DNA of 64,000 nucleotides from positions 248,001-312,000 of the forward strand of contig NC_013889.1 in NCBI RefSeq assembly GCF_000025545.1. Reading direction: 5' to 3'. Each line of letters opens with the position of its first letter. The stretch's first letter is position 1. The position numbers and the translations under genes were made by a program. The notes beneath the pieces are model-generated. The model was not told where the DNA came from, did not search any database, and saw only the letters and a program-made list of their open reading frames with translations. This document shows, in pieces, positions 9,200 through 17,523 of the stretch. The stretch is from Thioalkalivibrio sp. K90mix (GTDB lineage: Bacteria > Pseudomonadota > Gammaproteobacteria > Ectothiorhodospirales > Ectothiorhodospiraceae).

Positions 9200-10329
9200 G
9201 ATTGCGCTCCCTTCAGGGCCTCACGGGTGGCCTCGTGCACGATCTCGCCGTCGCGGGTCAGCACGCTCTTGGCGATGACCTCGTCGTCCCAGTCCGGCTT
9301 GAACTCGCCGCCCTCGGCGATCATCGGCGTGAGGAAATTGAGCAGGTTCTTGGCGTACATCTCGGAGGCATGCAGCGGGACCTGCGAGGGCACGTTCAGC
9401 GGGGCGTGGATGATCACGCCCTTGTGCCGGCTGGTCTTGCCTGGCTTGGACAGCTCGCAGTTGCCACCACCCTCGGCCGCGAGATCCACGATCACCGCGC
9501 CCGGCTTCATGCCCTCGACCATGTCCTTCGGGATCAGCTTCGGGGACTCGCGGCCCGGGATCGCGGCGGTGGTGATCAGCACGTCGGCCTTGGCGATGAA
9601 CTCGCTCAGCGCGTCCTGCTGCTGTTGCTTCTCTTCCGCGGTCAGTTCGCGGGCATAGCCGCCTTCGCCCTCGGCGGAGACGCCCAGATCGAGGAACTTC
9701 GCACCCAGCGACTCGACCTGCTCCTTGGTCGCGGAGCGCACGTCGTAGGCCTCGACCATCGCGCCCAGGCGCTTGGCCGTGGCAATCGCCTGCAGCCCGG
9801 CCACGCCGGCACCGATCACGATGACCTTGGCCGGGCGGATGGTGCCGGCCGCGGTGGTCAGCATCGGGAAGAAGCGGCAGGAGAGATCCGACCCCATGAT
9901 CGCGCCCTTGTAGCCGACCACGGCCGCCTGCGACGACAGCACGTCCATGCTCTGGGCGCGCGAGATGCGCGGGATCAGCTCCATCGCGAAGCTCAGGATC
10001 TTGCGTTCCTGCATCGCCTTGACCACGTCCGGGTTGCGGTGGGCGTGGAACAGGCTGACGACGGTGGAGCCCTCCGGCAGCTGGTTGACCTCTTCCACCG
10101 TCGGTGGGGCCACGCGGACCATCAGGTCCGACTGACCGTAGGCCGTCTCGGTATCGACCACGGTGGCCTTCTCGTAGGCCGTGTCCGGGAAATGGGCATT
10201 GGAGCCGGCACCCTTCTCCAGCTGCACGGTGACGCCCAGATCGCTGAACTTGGCCGCCACCGTCGGATCCAGGGCCACGCGACGTTCGCCGCTGGCGGAC
10301 TCCTTGGGAACGGATAATTTGATTGCCAT
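9196..10329 (-). CDS. pntAA: NAD(P) transhydrogenase subunit alpha-1 (NAD-binding)
   Basis: A 377-residue soluble domain I of transhydrogenase, which binds NAD(H) on the cytoplasmic face. It belongs to the alanine dehydrogenase/PntA fold. The N-terminus is MAIKLSVPKESASGERRVALDP, and the Rossmann motif is VIGAGVAGLQAIATAKRLGA at about residues 170-190. The length fits the split alpha-1 form rather than the fused E. coli PntA of about 510 residues. It is first gene of the operon; the 391 bases upstream should contain its promoter. Confidence 0.95.
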   Translation of the reverse strand: MAIKLSVPKESASGERRVALDPTVAAKFSDLGVTVQLEKGAGSNAHFPDTAYEKATVVDTETAYGQSDLMVRVAPPTVEEVNQLPEGSTVVSLFHAHRNPDVVKAMQERKILSFAMELIPRISRAQSMDVLSSQAAVVGYKGAIMGSDLSCRFFPMLTTAAGTIRPAKVIVIGAGVAGLQAIATAKRLGAMVEAYDVRSATKEQVESLGAKFLDLGVSAEGEGGYARELTAEEKQQQQDALSEFIAKADVLITTAAIPGRESPKLIPKDMVEGMKPGAVIVDLAAEGGGNCELSKPGKTSRHKGVIIHAPLNVPSQVPLHASEMYAKNLLNFLTPMIAEGGEFKPDWDDEVIAKSVLTRDGEIVHEATREALKGAQS

Positions 10330-10720
10330 GCGCTCTCTCCCCGGGCCAAGCGTCCCCGCAATCCCTCCGGGACGTTCGGCCGCGCTCGCGGGTGGTATTA
10401 AGGACGCCGAACAAGGCTTTTGTGGCCCATTCGGCGGAAAAAACGGCCAGCAAGTGTAGCGGAATCGCCTTCGCGCTTAAACAGCCCGTTGATGGGGCGC
10501 GTTCTCCGGGCCCGCATCCACGCGCCCAACCGGTGTTCATGCGGCTGTAATTGCGTTGCGGGCTCGGCCTGTTTATTGTCAAGCAAGTTTCGTGCGATCC
10601 CGCACCGCGCCAGCGGTCGACTCGGCGAAGGGGACATGGATTTGCTCACGCCCGGCGGCGTCGGGCCTGCTCAAGTTCCGCGTGAGCAAATCCGTGTTTC
10701 CTTGGAGACGGGACGAGGTC
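10330..10720. other. pntAA-HNH divergent intergenic region (391 bases)
   Basis: Non-coding region between divergent pntAA and the HNH gene. It must hold promoters for both, but I found no convincing -35/-10 pair. Its clearest structure is a long inverted repeat at 10634-10697. Open frames crossing it (for example minus 10398-10649 and plus 10420-11127) have low-complexity R/A/P compositions and were rejected. Confidence 0.6.
10634..10697. repeat. 18-bp inverted repeat with 28-base loop
   Basis: ACATGGATTTGCTCACGC at 10634-10651 pairs with GCGTGAGCAAATCCGTGT at 10680-10697. Fourteen of the base pairs are perfect and contiguous; one outer position is a T/G wobble and three more outer pairs then match. 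The loop is 10652-10679. It ends 23 bases before the HNH start codon, so in mRNA the hairpin would sit in the leader just upstream of the ribosome-binding site. No T tract follows, so a simple terminator is unlikely. A dimeric repressor site, a translational control hairpin, or a relic of a small mobile element remain possible. Confidence 0.75.
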
Positions 10721-11302
10721 ATGTTGCCGACCGAGCATCAGGTCCTGCGTACGGACGCCGCGGGTATGCCACTGGAATGGATCGGCCTGGAACAGGCCGT
10801 GCGCCTCTACTACACCGAGCAGGTCGCCTACGCCTGCGGGAGTCTGCTGTATCGCGTGCGCGGGGGCATCAACGCCCGCACCGGGCTGCAGTCCCGGGTC
10901 GAGGTCAACTCGATCATCGCCACCTTCGGCACCCGCCAGTCCCGCTTCAATCACTATATCCCGCCGCTCAACAACACCACGCTGTTTCGCCGCGACGCGC
11001 ATCTGTGCCTGTACTGCGGCCAGCACTTTTACGAGCGCGATCTCTCGCGCGACCACGTCACCCCGATCAGCCAGAACGGGGCCGATACCTGGAACAACGT
11101 GGTGACCGCCTGCAAGCGCTGCAATAACCACAAGGCCGGCCGCACCCCCGAGCAGGCCGGCATGCAGCTGCTGGCGATCCCGTTCACGCCCACCCACGCG
11201 GAATACATCTACCTGAAAGGCAAGCGGGTGCTGGCCGACCAGATGGAGTTCCTGCTGGCGCACTTCCCCCGGACCAGCCCCCTGCGCGGCCGCCTCGGCT
11301 GA
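10721..11302 (+). CDS. HNH endonuclease family protein
   Basis: A 193-residue protein with a zinc-type HNH domain: CxxC at C96/C99 (CLYCG), the D-H pair at 111-112 (SRDHVTPIS), the W-N-N at 124-126, and CxxCN at C131/C134 followed by H137. The frame is open further upstream (to 10556), but that extension is low-complexity and overlaps the inverted repeat. I chose ATG 10721 because ACGAGG lies just upstream and the protein begins MLPTEHQVLRTDAAG. It is a stand-alone chromosomal HNH protein with no toxin, methylase or phage neighbour. Substrate and role are unknown. Confidence 0.85.
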   Translation: MLPTEHQVLRTDAAGMPLEWIGLEQAVRLYYTEQVAYACGSLLYRVRGGINARTGLQSRVEVNSIIATFGTRQSRFNHYIPPLNNTTLFRRDAHLCLYCGQHFYERDLSRDHVTPISQNGADTWNNVVTACKRCNNHKAGRTPEQAGMQLLAIPFTPTHAEYIYLKGKRVLADQMEFLLAHFPRTSPLRGRLG

Positions 11303-11411
11303 CCGCACCCGCGCGCCCCGTGCGCGGCTCGCGCTATCCTTGGCAGGGAGCCAACCCAACGGGCGTGACTCCGACAGGAGTCATCCATCCTCTATTGCCG
11401 CAGGGAGCACC

Positions 11412-12506
11412 ATGAAGTACTTCGGAGAAGCGGACTACCGCCATGGCCAGCCGCGCAAGGCGGGCGTGCTGCTGACCAACCTCGGGACGCCGGACGAGCC
11501 CACCGCCCCGGCACTCAAGCGTTATCTGAAGGAATTCCTCTGGGACCCGCGCGTGGTCGAGTTCCCGCGCCCGCTGTGGTGGCTGATCCTCAACGGCATC
11601 ATCCTGAACATCCGCCCGCGCCGCTCGGCCGCCAAGTACGCCACCGTCTGGACCGACGACGGCTCGCCGCTGCTGGCCATCTCGCGGCGTCAGGTCGAGG
11701 GCGTGCGCAACCGTCTGGCCGAACAGGTCGGCGACGAGGTCCCGGTCGCGCTGGGTATGCGCTACGGCAATCCCTCCATCGAGGCGGGTCTGGACGAGCT
11801 GCGCCGCCAGGGTGTTCGCCGCGTGATCGTGCTGCCCCTTTATCCGCAGTACTCGGGGAGCACCAGCGGCTCCACCTTCGATGCGGTGGCGGATGTTCTG
11901 AAGGGCTGGCGCTGGGTTCCGGATCTCCAGTTCGTCGCCTCCTACGACGCCGAGCCCGGTTACATCGAGGCCCTGGCCAGCAGCGTGCGCGAGCACTGGA
12001 ATGCGCACGGCCGGGCGGACCGCCTGGTGATGTCGTTCCACGGTATCCCGAAACGCTACCTGCTGAAGGGCGACCCGTACCACTGCCTGTGCCATGCCAC
12101 CGGCCAGAAACTGGCGGCCAGGCTGGGCCTGAACGACGATCAGTGGCAGGTCACCTTCCAGTCGCGTTTCGGCCGCGAGGAATGGCTGAAGCCCTATACC
12201 GACAAGACCATGAAGGCGCTGCCCAAGGAGGGCGTGCGTTCAGTGGACGTGATCTGCCCCGGCTTCTCGGCCGACTGCCTGGAGACCATCGAGGAGATCG
12301 GCGACGAGAACCGCGAAATCTTCCTCAAGGCCGGTGGCGAGCGTTTCCATTACATCCCGGCGCTGAACGACCGCGCCGACCACCTCGACTTCCTGGCCGG
12401 ACTGGCCCGCCAGCACATCGCCCCGTGGCTGGACGACCCGGACAACGCCTTCGAGGCGCGCGCCTCCGCCCGTGAGCGGGCGCTGGCCCTGGGTGCGCAG
12501 CAGTAG
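11412..12506 (+). CDS. hemH: ferrochelatase
   Basis: A 364-residue enzyme that inserts Fe2+ into protoporphyrin IX, the last step of protoheme synthesis. The family signature LVMSFHGIPKRY contains the metal-binding His (H210). CPGFSADCLETIEEI (about 282-296) carries the conserved acidic residues. The start is ATG 11412 (MKYFGEADYRHGQPRKAGVLLTNLGTPDEP), preceded by AGGGAG. The frame is open 72 bases further 5' but without similarity. hemE is in the same window at 37.6 kb. The CinA-like gene begins six bases after the hemH stop. Confidence 0.96.
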   Translation: MKYFGEADYRHGQPRKAGVLLTNLGTPDEPTAPALKRYLKEFLWDPRVVEFPRPLWWLILNGIILNIRPRRSAAKYATVWTDDGSPLLAISRRQVEGVRNRLAEQVGDEVPVALGMRYGNPSIEAGLDELRRQGVRRVIVLPLYPQYSGSTSGSTFDAVADVLKGWRWVPDLQFVASYDAEPGYIEALASSVREHWNAHGRADRLVMSFHGIPKRYLLKGDPYHCLCHATGQKLAARLGLNDDQWQVTFQSRFGREEWLKPYTDKTMKALPKEGVRSVDVICPGFSADCLETIEEIGDENREIFLKAGGERFHYIPALNDRADHLDFLAGLARQHIAPWLDDPDNAFEARASARERALALGAQQ

Positions 12507-12512
12507 GCCGCG

Positions 12513-13295
12513 ATGGACGAGACCACCGCGCCTGGGCGAGTCGAGGAGGCACCCGGCGATACCGAGATCGGTGCCGTGATCATCGGCGACGAGCTGCTCA
12601 GCGGGAAGCGCCGGGATCGGCACCAGGAACACCTCACCGCGGCCCTGGCGGAGAAGGGGCTGGAGCTGGCCTGGATCCGTATCGTCGGGGACCACGCCGG
12701 CCGCCTGACGCAGACCTTTCGCGAGACCCTGGCGACCGGGGCGGAGGTGTTCAGCTTTGGCGGGATCGGCGCCACACCGGACGATCGCACCCGCGCCTGC
12801 CTGGCCAAGGCGCTTGGTCTTCCCCTGCGGCCGCACCCGGATTTCATGGCCATCCTCGAGGAACGCTTTGGCGCAGAGGCCTGGCCGCACCGCGTGCGCA
12901 TGGCCGAACTGCCGGAAGGGGCCAGCCTGATCCCGAATCCGGTCAACGGCATCCCGGGGCTTAGCTGCGGGCGGCATCACTGCGTGCCCGGATTCCCGGT
13001 CATGGCCGAACCGATGGTGCGCTGGGTGCTGGACCAGCGTTTCCCCGGGCGCGATGCCGCCGCCGGCTCGGTCGAGGAGGTCCTGGTGCTCGAGAACGTG
13101 ACCGAGAGCCGCCTGGTCCCGGTGCTTGAGGCCATGGAGGCGGCATTCCCCGATCTGCGCATCTCCTGCCTGCCGCGGATGGACCGCCAGGCCCCGCAGG
13201 TCGAACTGGGCCTGCGCGGCCCCCGCGCCCGTGTCACCGAGGGACAGGCCGCGCTGCGTCAGCACCTGATCGCCGGCGGTTTCCTGGGCCACTGA
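12513..13295 (+). CDS. CinA N-terminal-like molybdopterin-binding domain protein
   Basis: A 260-residue stand-alone MoCF/CinA-N domain protein. Recognisable elements are IGAVIIGDELLSGKRRDRH near residue 20, the FSFGGIGATPDDRTR loop (about 85-100, the equivalent of GGLGPTxDD), and LPGFPxxxxPM (VPGFPVMAEPM) further on. Proteins of this size resemble the N-terminal half of CinA and MoaB/MogA, but molybdopterin binding is not proven for most. The C-terminal CinA deamidase domain is absent. It probably forms a transcript with hemH. Confidence 0.8.
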   Translation: MDETTAPGRVEEAPGDTEIGAVIIGDELLSGKRRDRHQEHLTAALAEKGLELAWIRIVGDHAGRLTQTFRETLATGAEVFSFGGIGATPDDRTRACLAKALGLPLRPHPDFMAILEERFGAEAWPHRVRMAELPEGASLIPNPVNGIPGLSCGRHHCVPGFPVMAEPMVRWVLDQRFPGRDAAAGSVEEVLVLENVTESRLVPVLEAMEAAFPDLRISCLPRMDRQAPQVELGLRGPRARVTEGQAALRQHLIAGGFLGH

Positions 13296-13413
13296 CGCGG
13301 TTTGGGCAGACCCCGCCGAAAGTGCTTGCGCGGCGAGCCGGGCGGGGTATATTGCTGGCTTGCAGGCATCCGCCTGTGTGCCGCTTGGGCGGTCCGAATG
13401 GAAGACCCCGCAC

Positions 13414-14133
13414 GTGAATCTGCCCGTTCCCGGCCCCGAGTGGTCGGACCCTGCCGAGAGGCCCCCGGCCCGCGCGCCAGTCGGCGTCGAATCCCGGGTT
13501 CCCGAAGCCTGCGAGCCGGAGGGCTGGCTGGATGCATTGGTGCACGATCAGCGGTGCGTCTGGCCCGACTTCCTGCCTGCGGAGAGCGTCGATGCGCTGC
13601 GCGACGAGGTCTACGCCCTGCGCGATGCCGCGCAGCTGGCGCAGGCGCGCATCGGCCGAGGGGGCGAGCGCCACCATGACCGGGCCACCCGCGGTGACTG
13701 GATCCACTGGCTGGACGGTGCCAGCCCGGCGCAGCAGGCGTTCATGGAGCGCCTGGACGCGATCCGGCTGCAGGTGGGCCGCACCCTGATCCCGGGACTG
13801 TTCGAAACCGAATCGCACTTTGCCCTGTACCCGCCCGGCACCCATTACGCCCGGCATGTGGATGCCTTTCAGGCCGGCAACTGCCGCCGGCTGTCGCTGG
13901 TGTTCTACCTGAACCGCGACTGGCAAGAGCAGGACGGTGGCCAGCTCGCGATCTATGACGATGCGGGCCGCGAATGCCAGCGTATCCAGCCGACGGCCGG
14001 CACGCTGGTGATGTTTCTCAGCCAGAGCGTGCCGCACGCGGTGCTGCCCACCCGCCGCTGGCGCGCCAGCATCGCCTCCTGGATGCGTGTGCGCGACCTG
14101 TCAGGTCCGCTCGCCAGTCTCGACCGTTTTTGA
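13414..14133 (+). CDS. 2-oxoglutarate/Fe(II)-dependent oxygenase (prolyl 4-hydroxylase type)
   Basis: Double-stranded beta-helix oxygenase of the P4Hc family, 239 residues from GTG 13414 (GGAAG lies about 10 bases upstream); an in-frame start at 13360 would give 257. The iron-binding facial triad is H148-x-D150 (HYARHVDAF) and H208 (SVPHAVLP), and R217 (RRWRASIASW) is the expected 2OG-binding Arg. FYLNRDW and DGGQLAIYD are typical of bacterial SM-20/P4H-like enzymes. The substrate is unknown; related bacterial enzymes hydroxylate ribosomal or elongation-factor residues. It stands between a CinA-like gene and nrdJ. Confidence 0.85.
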   Translation: MNLPVPGPEWSDPAERPPARAPVGVESRVPEACEPEGWLDALVHDQRCVWPDFLPAESVDALRDEVYALRDAAQLAQARIGRGGERHHDRATRGDWIHWLDGASPAQQAFMERLDAIRLQVGRTLIPGLFETESHFALYPPGTHYARHVDAFQAGNCRRLSLVFYLNRDWQEQDGGQLAIYDDAGRECQRIQPTAGTLVMFLSQSVPHAVLPTRRWRASIASWMRVRDLSGPLASLDRF

Positions 14134-14234
14134 CGGAGGCTGGTGGGGCTGTGTTGCAGCACTCGCCACCGGCGCCCATGATCGGATGAAGGGCTATCGG
14201 AAGCCCGGGACCGAACGCGGAGCGGCGGGCCACC

Positions 14235-17200
14235 ATGGGCGACAGCTGGCAATCGCATGACAATGTGATATCTATTCAGGGCACCTCTCCGGACGTGTCG
14301 CTGCAACCCTCGTCGTATTCCATCTGGGCCGAGCGCTATCAATTGCGCGATGCGCACGGCGAGCCGGTGGACGCCTCGATGGAGGCGATGTTCGACCGCG
14401 TTGCGCGTGCGCTGGCGGCCGTCGAGGCGCCGGACCAGCGCGCGCCGATCGAGCGCGAGTTCCGCTGGGCGCTGGACAACGGTGCCATCCCGGCCGGGCG
14501 GATCCTGGCCAATGCCGGGGCCGAGGCGCACAAGCCGCAGACCACGCTGATCAACTGCACCGTCTCGCGCACGATTCGCGATTCGCTGCAGGCCATCCTG
14601 GATGCCAATACCGTCGCCGGGCTGACGCTCAAGGCCGGGGCCGGGATCGGCTACGACTTCAGCACCCTGCGCCCGAAGGGTGCGCTGGTCGCGGGCGCCG
14701 GGGCCCCGACCAACGGCCCGGTCGCGTTCATGCAGATCTTCGACCAGACCTGCCGCACCATCGGCGCGGCCGGCGGCCGCCGCGGGGCGCAGATGGCGAC
14801 ACTGGACATCGGCCACCCGGATATCGAGCGCTTCATCCTTGCCAAGCGCCGCAAGGGGCGGCTGACCCAGTTCAACCTGTCCGTGCTGGTGCGCGATGCC
14901 TTTTTGGAGGCCGTGGAGCGCGACGACGAATGGGCGCTGGCCTTCCCGCTGCTGCCCGTGGAACAGGACGGGGTGCCCGCATCCGATCTCGTCTATCGCG
15001 ACTGGCCGGTGGTCGAGGACGGCTACCGCGTCGACGACCAGGGCCGGGTCGCCTGCCGTGTCTGTCGCCGCGTGCGCGCCCGCGAGCTGTGGGAAACCCT
15101 GATGCGCAGCACCTATGACGTCGGCGAACCCGGCGTCATCCTGATCGATCAGGTCAACCGCCAGAACAACGCCTGGTTCGACGAGGTGATCCGCGCCACC
15201 AACCCCTGCGTTACGGCAGACACATGGATCCACACGTCTATCGGGCCGCGTCAGGTGCGAGATCTGTTGGGACAGCAATTCCGCGTGAGGGTTGATGGCC
15301 GAGACTACACAACGGGCGAACAAGGTTTCGTCCCGACTGGGGCAAAGCAGGTCGTTCGATTGGCTACTGCTGAGGGTTATCAGTTGAAACTGACGGCCGA
15401 TCACCGGTTGCGTCGCGTTACCCGCTACACACGTTATGTCACGGAAACAGAATGGTGTGCGGCGGCGCGGCTGCGCGAAGGCGATCGGGTGTTGCTCAAC
15501 GACCATCGCGCCCACGCCGAGTGGCCTGGTGAATACACCCATGAGCAAGGTTACTTGCTGGGTATGTTGGTCGGTGACGGCACCCTCAAGAACGACAAGG
15601 CGGTGCTATCGGTTTGGAAGCTGGCCGCTGTTGTTGGCACCAGTCCCGATGCGGTTTCCCCGGCGGGGGTGGAAGGGATTATGGAAGAGGTAATGAGGTC
15701 TGCCCGGACCTTGCCACATCGCAGTGATTTTTCAGGATGGCAGGAAGTGGCTGGCCGGAACGAATTCAGGCTTAGCCTGGCTGCCCTAAAGTCTCTGGCA
15801 GAAGAAGTTGGCATGGGGCCGGGCGCGAAGTCGGTTACTCCGGCTATGGAGCAAGCTTCAAGCGAGTTTTGTCGAGGATTTCTCCGGGGGATGTTCGACG
15901 CTGATGGTTCCGTTCAGGGCGGTCAGCAGAAGGGTGTCAGCGTTCGCCTCTCACAGTCTGATATGTCGCGTTTGGAAGCCGTACAACGGATGCTTCTGAG
16001 GCTGGGGATTGCGTCATCAATCTACAGGAACCGCCGTTCGGCCGGGATGCGCCACCTGCCAGACGGTAACGGCGGCGCTAAGGAGTATGCGATCAAAGCG
16101 CAGCACGAGCTGATCGTCAGAGGTGAGAACCTCCAACGCTTTCTCCAGCAAGTCGGCTTCGCGGACACGGACAAGAAACGACGTCTGGAACAAGCCCTGG
16201 CCCGATACAAGCGCGGCCTGAACCGTGAGCGTTTCGTCGCACGGGTTACGAAGATCGAACCCGGCGGGATTGAAGAAGTTTTTGATGTGTCTGTTCCAGA
16301 TGTGCACGCATTTGATGCTAACGGTTTGTGTGCGCACAACTGCGGCGAGCAGCCGCTGCCGCCGGACGGGGCCTGCCTGCTGGGCTCGGTGAACCTGACC
16401 CGATTCGTGTCCGCGCCGTTCAGCGCCGACACCGCCTTCGACTGGGAACGCTTCGAGCGGGTGGTGCGCGTGTTCACGCGCATGCTGGACAATGTTGCGG
16501 ACATCTCCGGGTTGCCGCTGCCAGAGCAGCGCGCCGAGATGCTGCGCAAGCGCCGCCACGGCATGGGCATCCTCGGGCTCGGTTCGGCGCTGGCGATGCT
16601 GGGGGAGACCTACGGTTCGGAGTCGGCTGCTGGCTTCACCGCGGAGGTCTGTCGCCGCCTGGCGCTGGCGAGCTGGCGGGCCGGCCTGGAGCTGGCGCGC
16701 GAGAAGGGCCCGGCGCCGATCATGGACGAGGGTTTCACGCTGACCGCGGACATGCTGCGGCGGCAGCCGGCTCTCGCCGAGGCCGGCTACCAGGTGGGCG
16801 ACGTGCTGAAGGGGCGCGAACTGCACGCCCGCTTCAGCCCCTACATGCAGCACGTCGCCGTGCAGGACCCGGCGCTGGTCGCGGCGCTGGCCGAGGAGGG
16901 CGCGCGCTTTACCCACGCCACCTCCATCGCGCCCACCGGCACCATCAGCTTTTCGGTCGCCAATAATGCGAGCAACGGCATCGAGCCGACCTTTCTCCAC
17001 CACACCACGCGCAACATCCGTCGCCCGGGGCGGCGCACCCGCGAGGCGGTGGATTGCTACTCGTACGAGCTGCTGGCCTACCGGGCGCTGGTGGATCCCG
17101 AGGCGGGCCCGGAGGATCTGCCCGCTAACGCGATCACCGCGGAACGCGTCGGCGTGGACGCCCATATCCGCATGCAGGCGGCCGCGCAACCGTGGGTGGA

Positions 17201-17504
17201 CTCGGCCATCTCCAAGACGCTCAACGTCCCGAGCGATATCCCGTTCGAGGGGTTTAAAGAGGTCTACCTGCAGGCCTGGCGCGCGGGGCTCAAGGGTTGC
17301 ACCACCTACCGGCCGAATCCGCAGGCGCAGATGGGCGTGCTGGTGGACCCGGAACGCCTGCGCAGCACCTGGTACACCTTTACCCTGACGGACGGCCGGG
17401 AGCTGACCCTGCGCGGCGACGAAGAGGTGGAATACGAAGGACAGATCCACACCGCCGCGAATCTCTTCGCCGCGCTGGACGAGGGCTACTACGACGACGT
17501 CTGA
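14235..17504 (+). CDS. nrdJa: adenosylcobalamin-dependent (class II) ribonucleotide reductase, large part, intein-containing
   Basis: Precursor of 1089 residues: extein 1-324, intein 325-702, extein 703-1089, giving a mature protein of about 711 residues. Class II RNRs make dNTP precursors with coenzyme B12 and no oxygen requirement. The extein junction reads ATNP then CGEQPLPP; the NPCGE Cys is the family's thiyl-radical cysteine. Other RNR landmarks are GRILANAG, LKAGAGIGYDFSTLRPKGA, and SIAPTGTISF near the C-terminus. The family's C-terminal Cys tail is absent here and is supplied by the next gene, as in Pseudomonas NrdJa/NrdJb. No cobalamin riboswitch was seen upstream. Activity requires protein splicing. 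Confidence 0.95.
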   Translation: MGDSWQSHDNVISIQGTSPDVSLQPSSYSIWAERYQLRDAHGEPVDASMEAMFDRVARALAAVEAPDQRAPIEREFRWALDNGAIPAGRILANAGAEAHKPQTTLINCTVSRTIRDSLQAILDANTVAGLTLKAGAGIGYDFSTLRPKGALVAGAGAPTNGPVAFMQIFDQTCRTIGAAGGRRGAQMATLDIGHPDIERFILAKRRKGRLTQFNLSVLVRDAFLEAVERDDEWALAFPLLPVEQDGVPASDLVYRDWPVVEDGYRVDDQGRVACRVCRRVRARELWETLMRSTYDVGEPGVILIDQVNRQNNAWFDEVIRATNPCVTADTWIHTSIGPRQVRDLLGQQFRVRVDGRDYTTGEQGFVPTGAKQVVRLATAEGYQLKLTADHRLRRVTRYTRYVTETEWCAAARLREGDRVLLNDHRAHAEWPGEYTHEQGYLLGMLVGDGTLKNDKAVLSVWKLAAVVGTSPDAVSPAGVEGIMEEVMRSARTLPHRSDFSGWQEVAGRNEFRLSLAALKSLAEEVGMGPGAKSVTPAMEQASSEFCRGFLRGMFDADGSVQGGQQKGVSVRLSQSDMSRLEAVQRMLLRLGIASSIYRNRRSAGMRHLPDGNGGAKEYAIKAQHELIVRGENLQRFLQQVGFADTDKKRRLEQALARYKRGLNRERFVARVTKIEPGGIEEVFDVSVPDVHAFDANGLCAHNCGEQPLPPDGACLLGSVNLTRFVSAPFSADTAFDWERFERVVRVFTRMLDNVADISGLPLPEQRAEMLRKRRHGMGILGLGSALAMLGETYGSESAAGFTAEVCRRLALASWRAGLELAREKGPAPIMDEGFTLTADMLRRQPALAEAGYQVGDVLKGRELHARFSPYMQHVAVQDPALVAALAEEGARFTHATSIAPTGTISFSVANNASNGIEPTFLHHTTRNIRRPGRRTREAVDCYSYELLAYRALVDPEAGPEDLPANAITAERVGVDAHIRMQAAAQPWVDSAISKTLNVPSDIPFEGFKEVYLQAWRAGLKGCTTYRPNPQAQMGVLVDPERLRSTWYTFTLTDGRELTLRGDEEVEYEGQIHTAANLFAALDEGYYDDV
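15207..16340 (+). mobile_element. LAGLIDADG homing-endonuclease intein inside nrdJa
   Basis: In-frame 378-codon insertion beginning with Cys (CVTADTWI, block A) and ending AHN before Cys+1, the standard splice-junction chemistry. Block B includes LKLTADHRL with its TxxH. Two dodecapeptide endonuclease motifs are LLGMLVGDG (about precursor residue 440) and FLRGMFDADG (about 550), each with its acidic residue intact. Block F is EEVFDVSVPDVHAF. Sampled 60-base blocks inside are about 52-62% G+C versus 72-78% in the flanking exteins, indicating recent lateral arrival. Both splicing and homing motifs look intact. Confidence 0.96.
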
Positions 17505-17523
17505 GGCCGTCGGGGAGGACACG

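Noticed and set aside
10398-10649. Minus-strand 83-codon frame upstream of pntAA.
   Set aside because: Low-complexity, ends in the inverted repeat, and no recognisable start signal.
14134-14234. Possible cobalamin riboswitch before the B12-dependent nrdJa.
   Set aside because: Only about 100 bases are available and no B12-box or the conserved core could be recognised.
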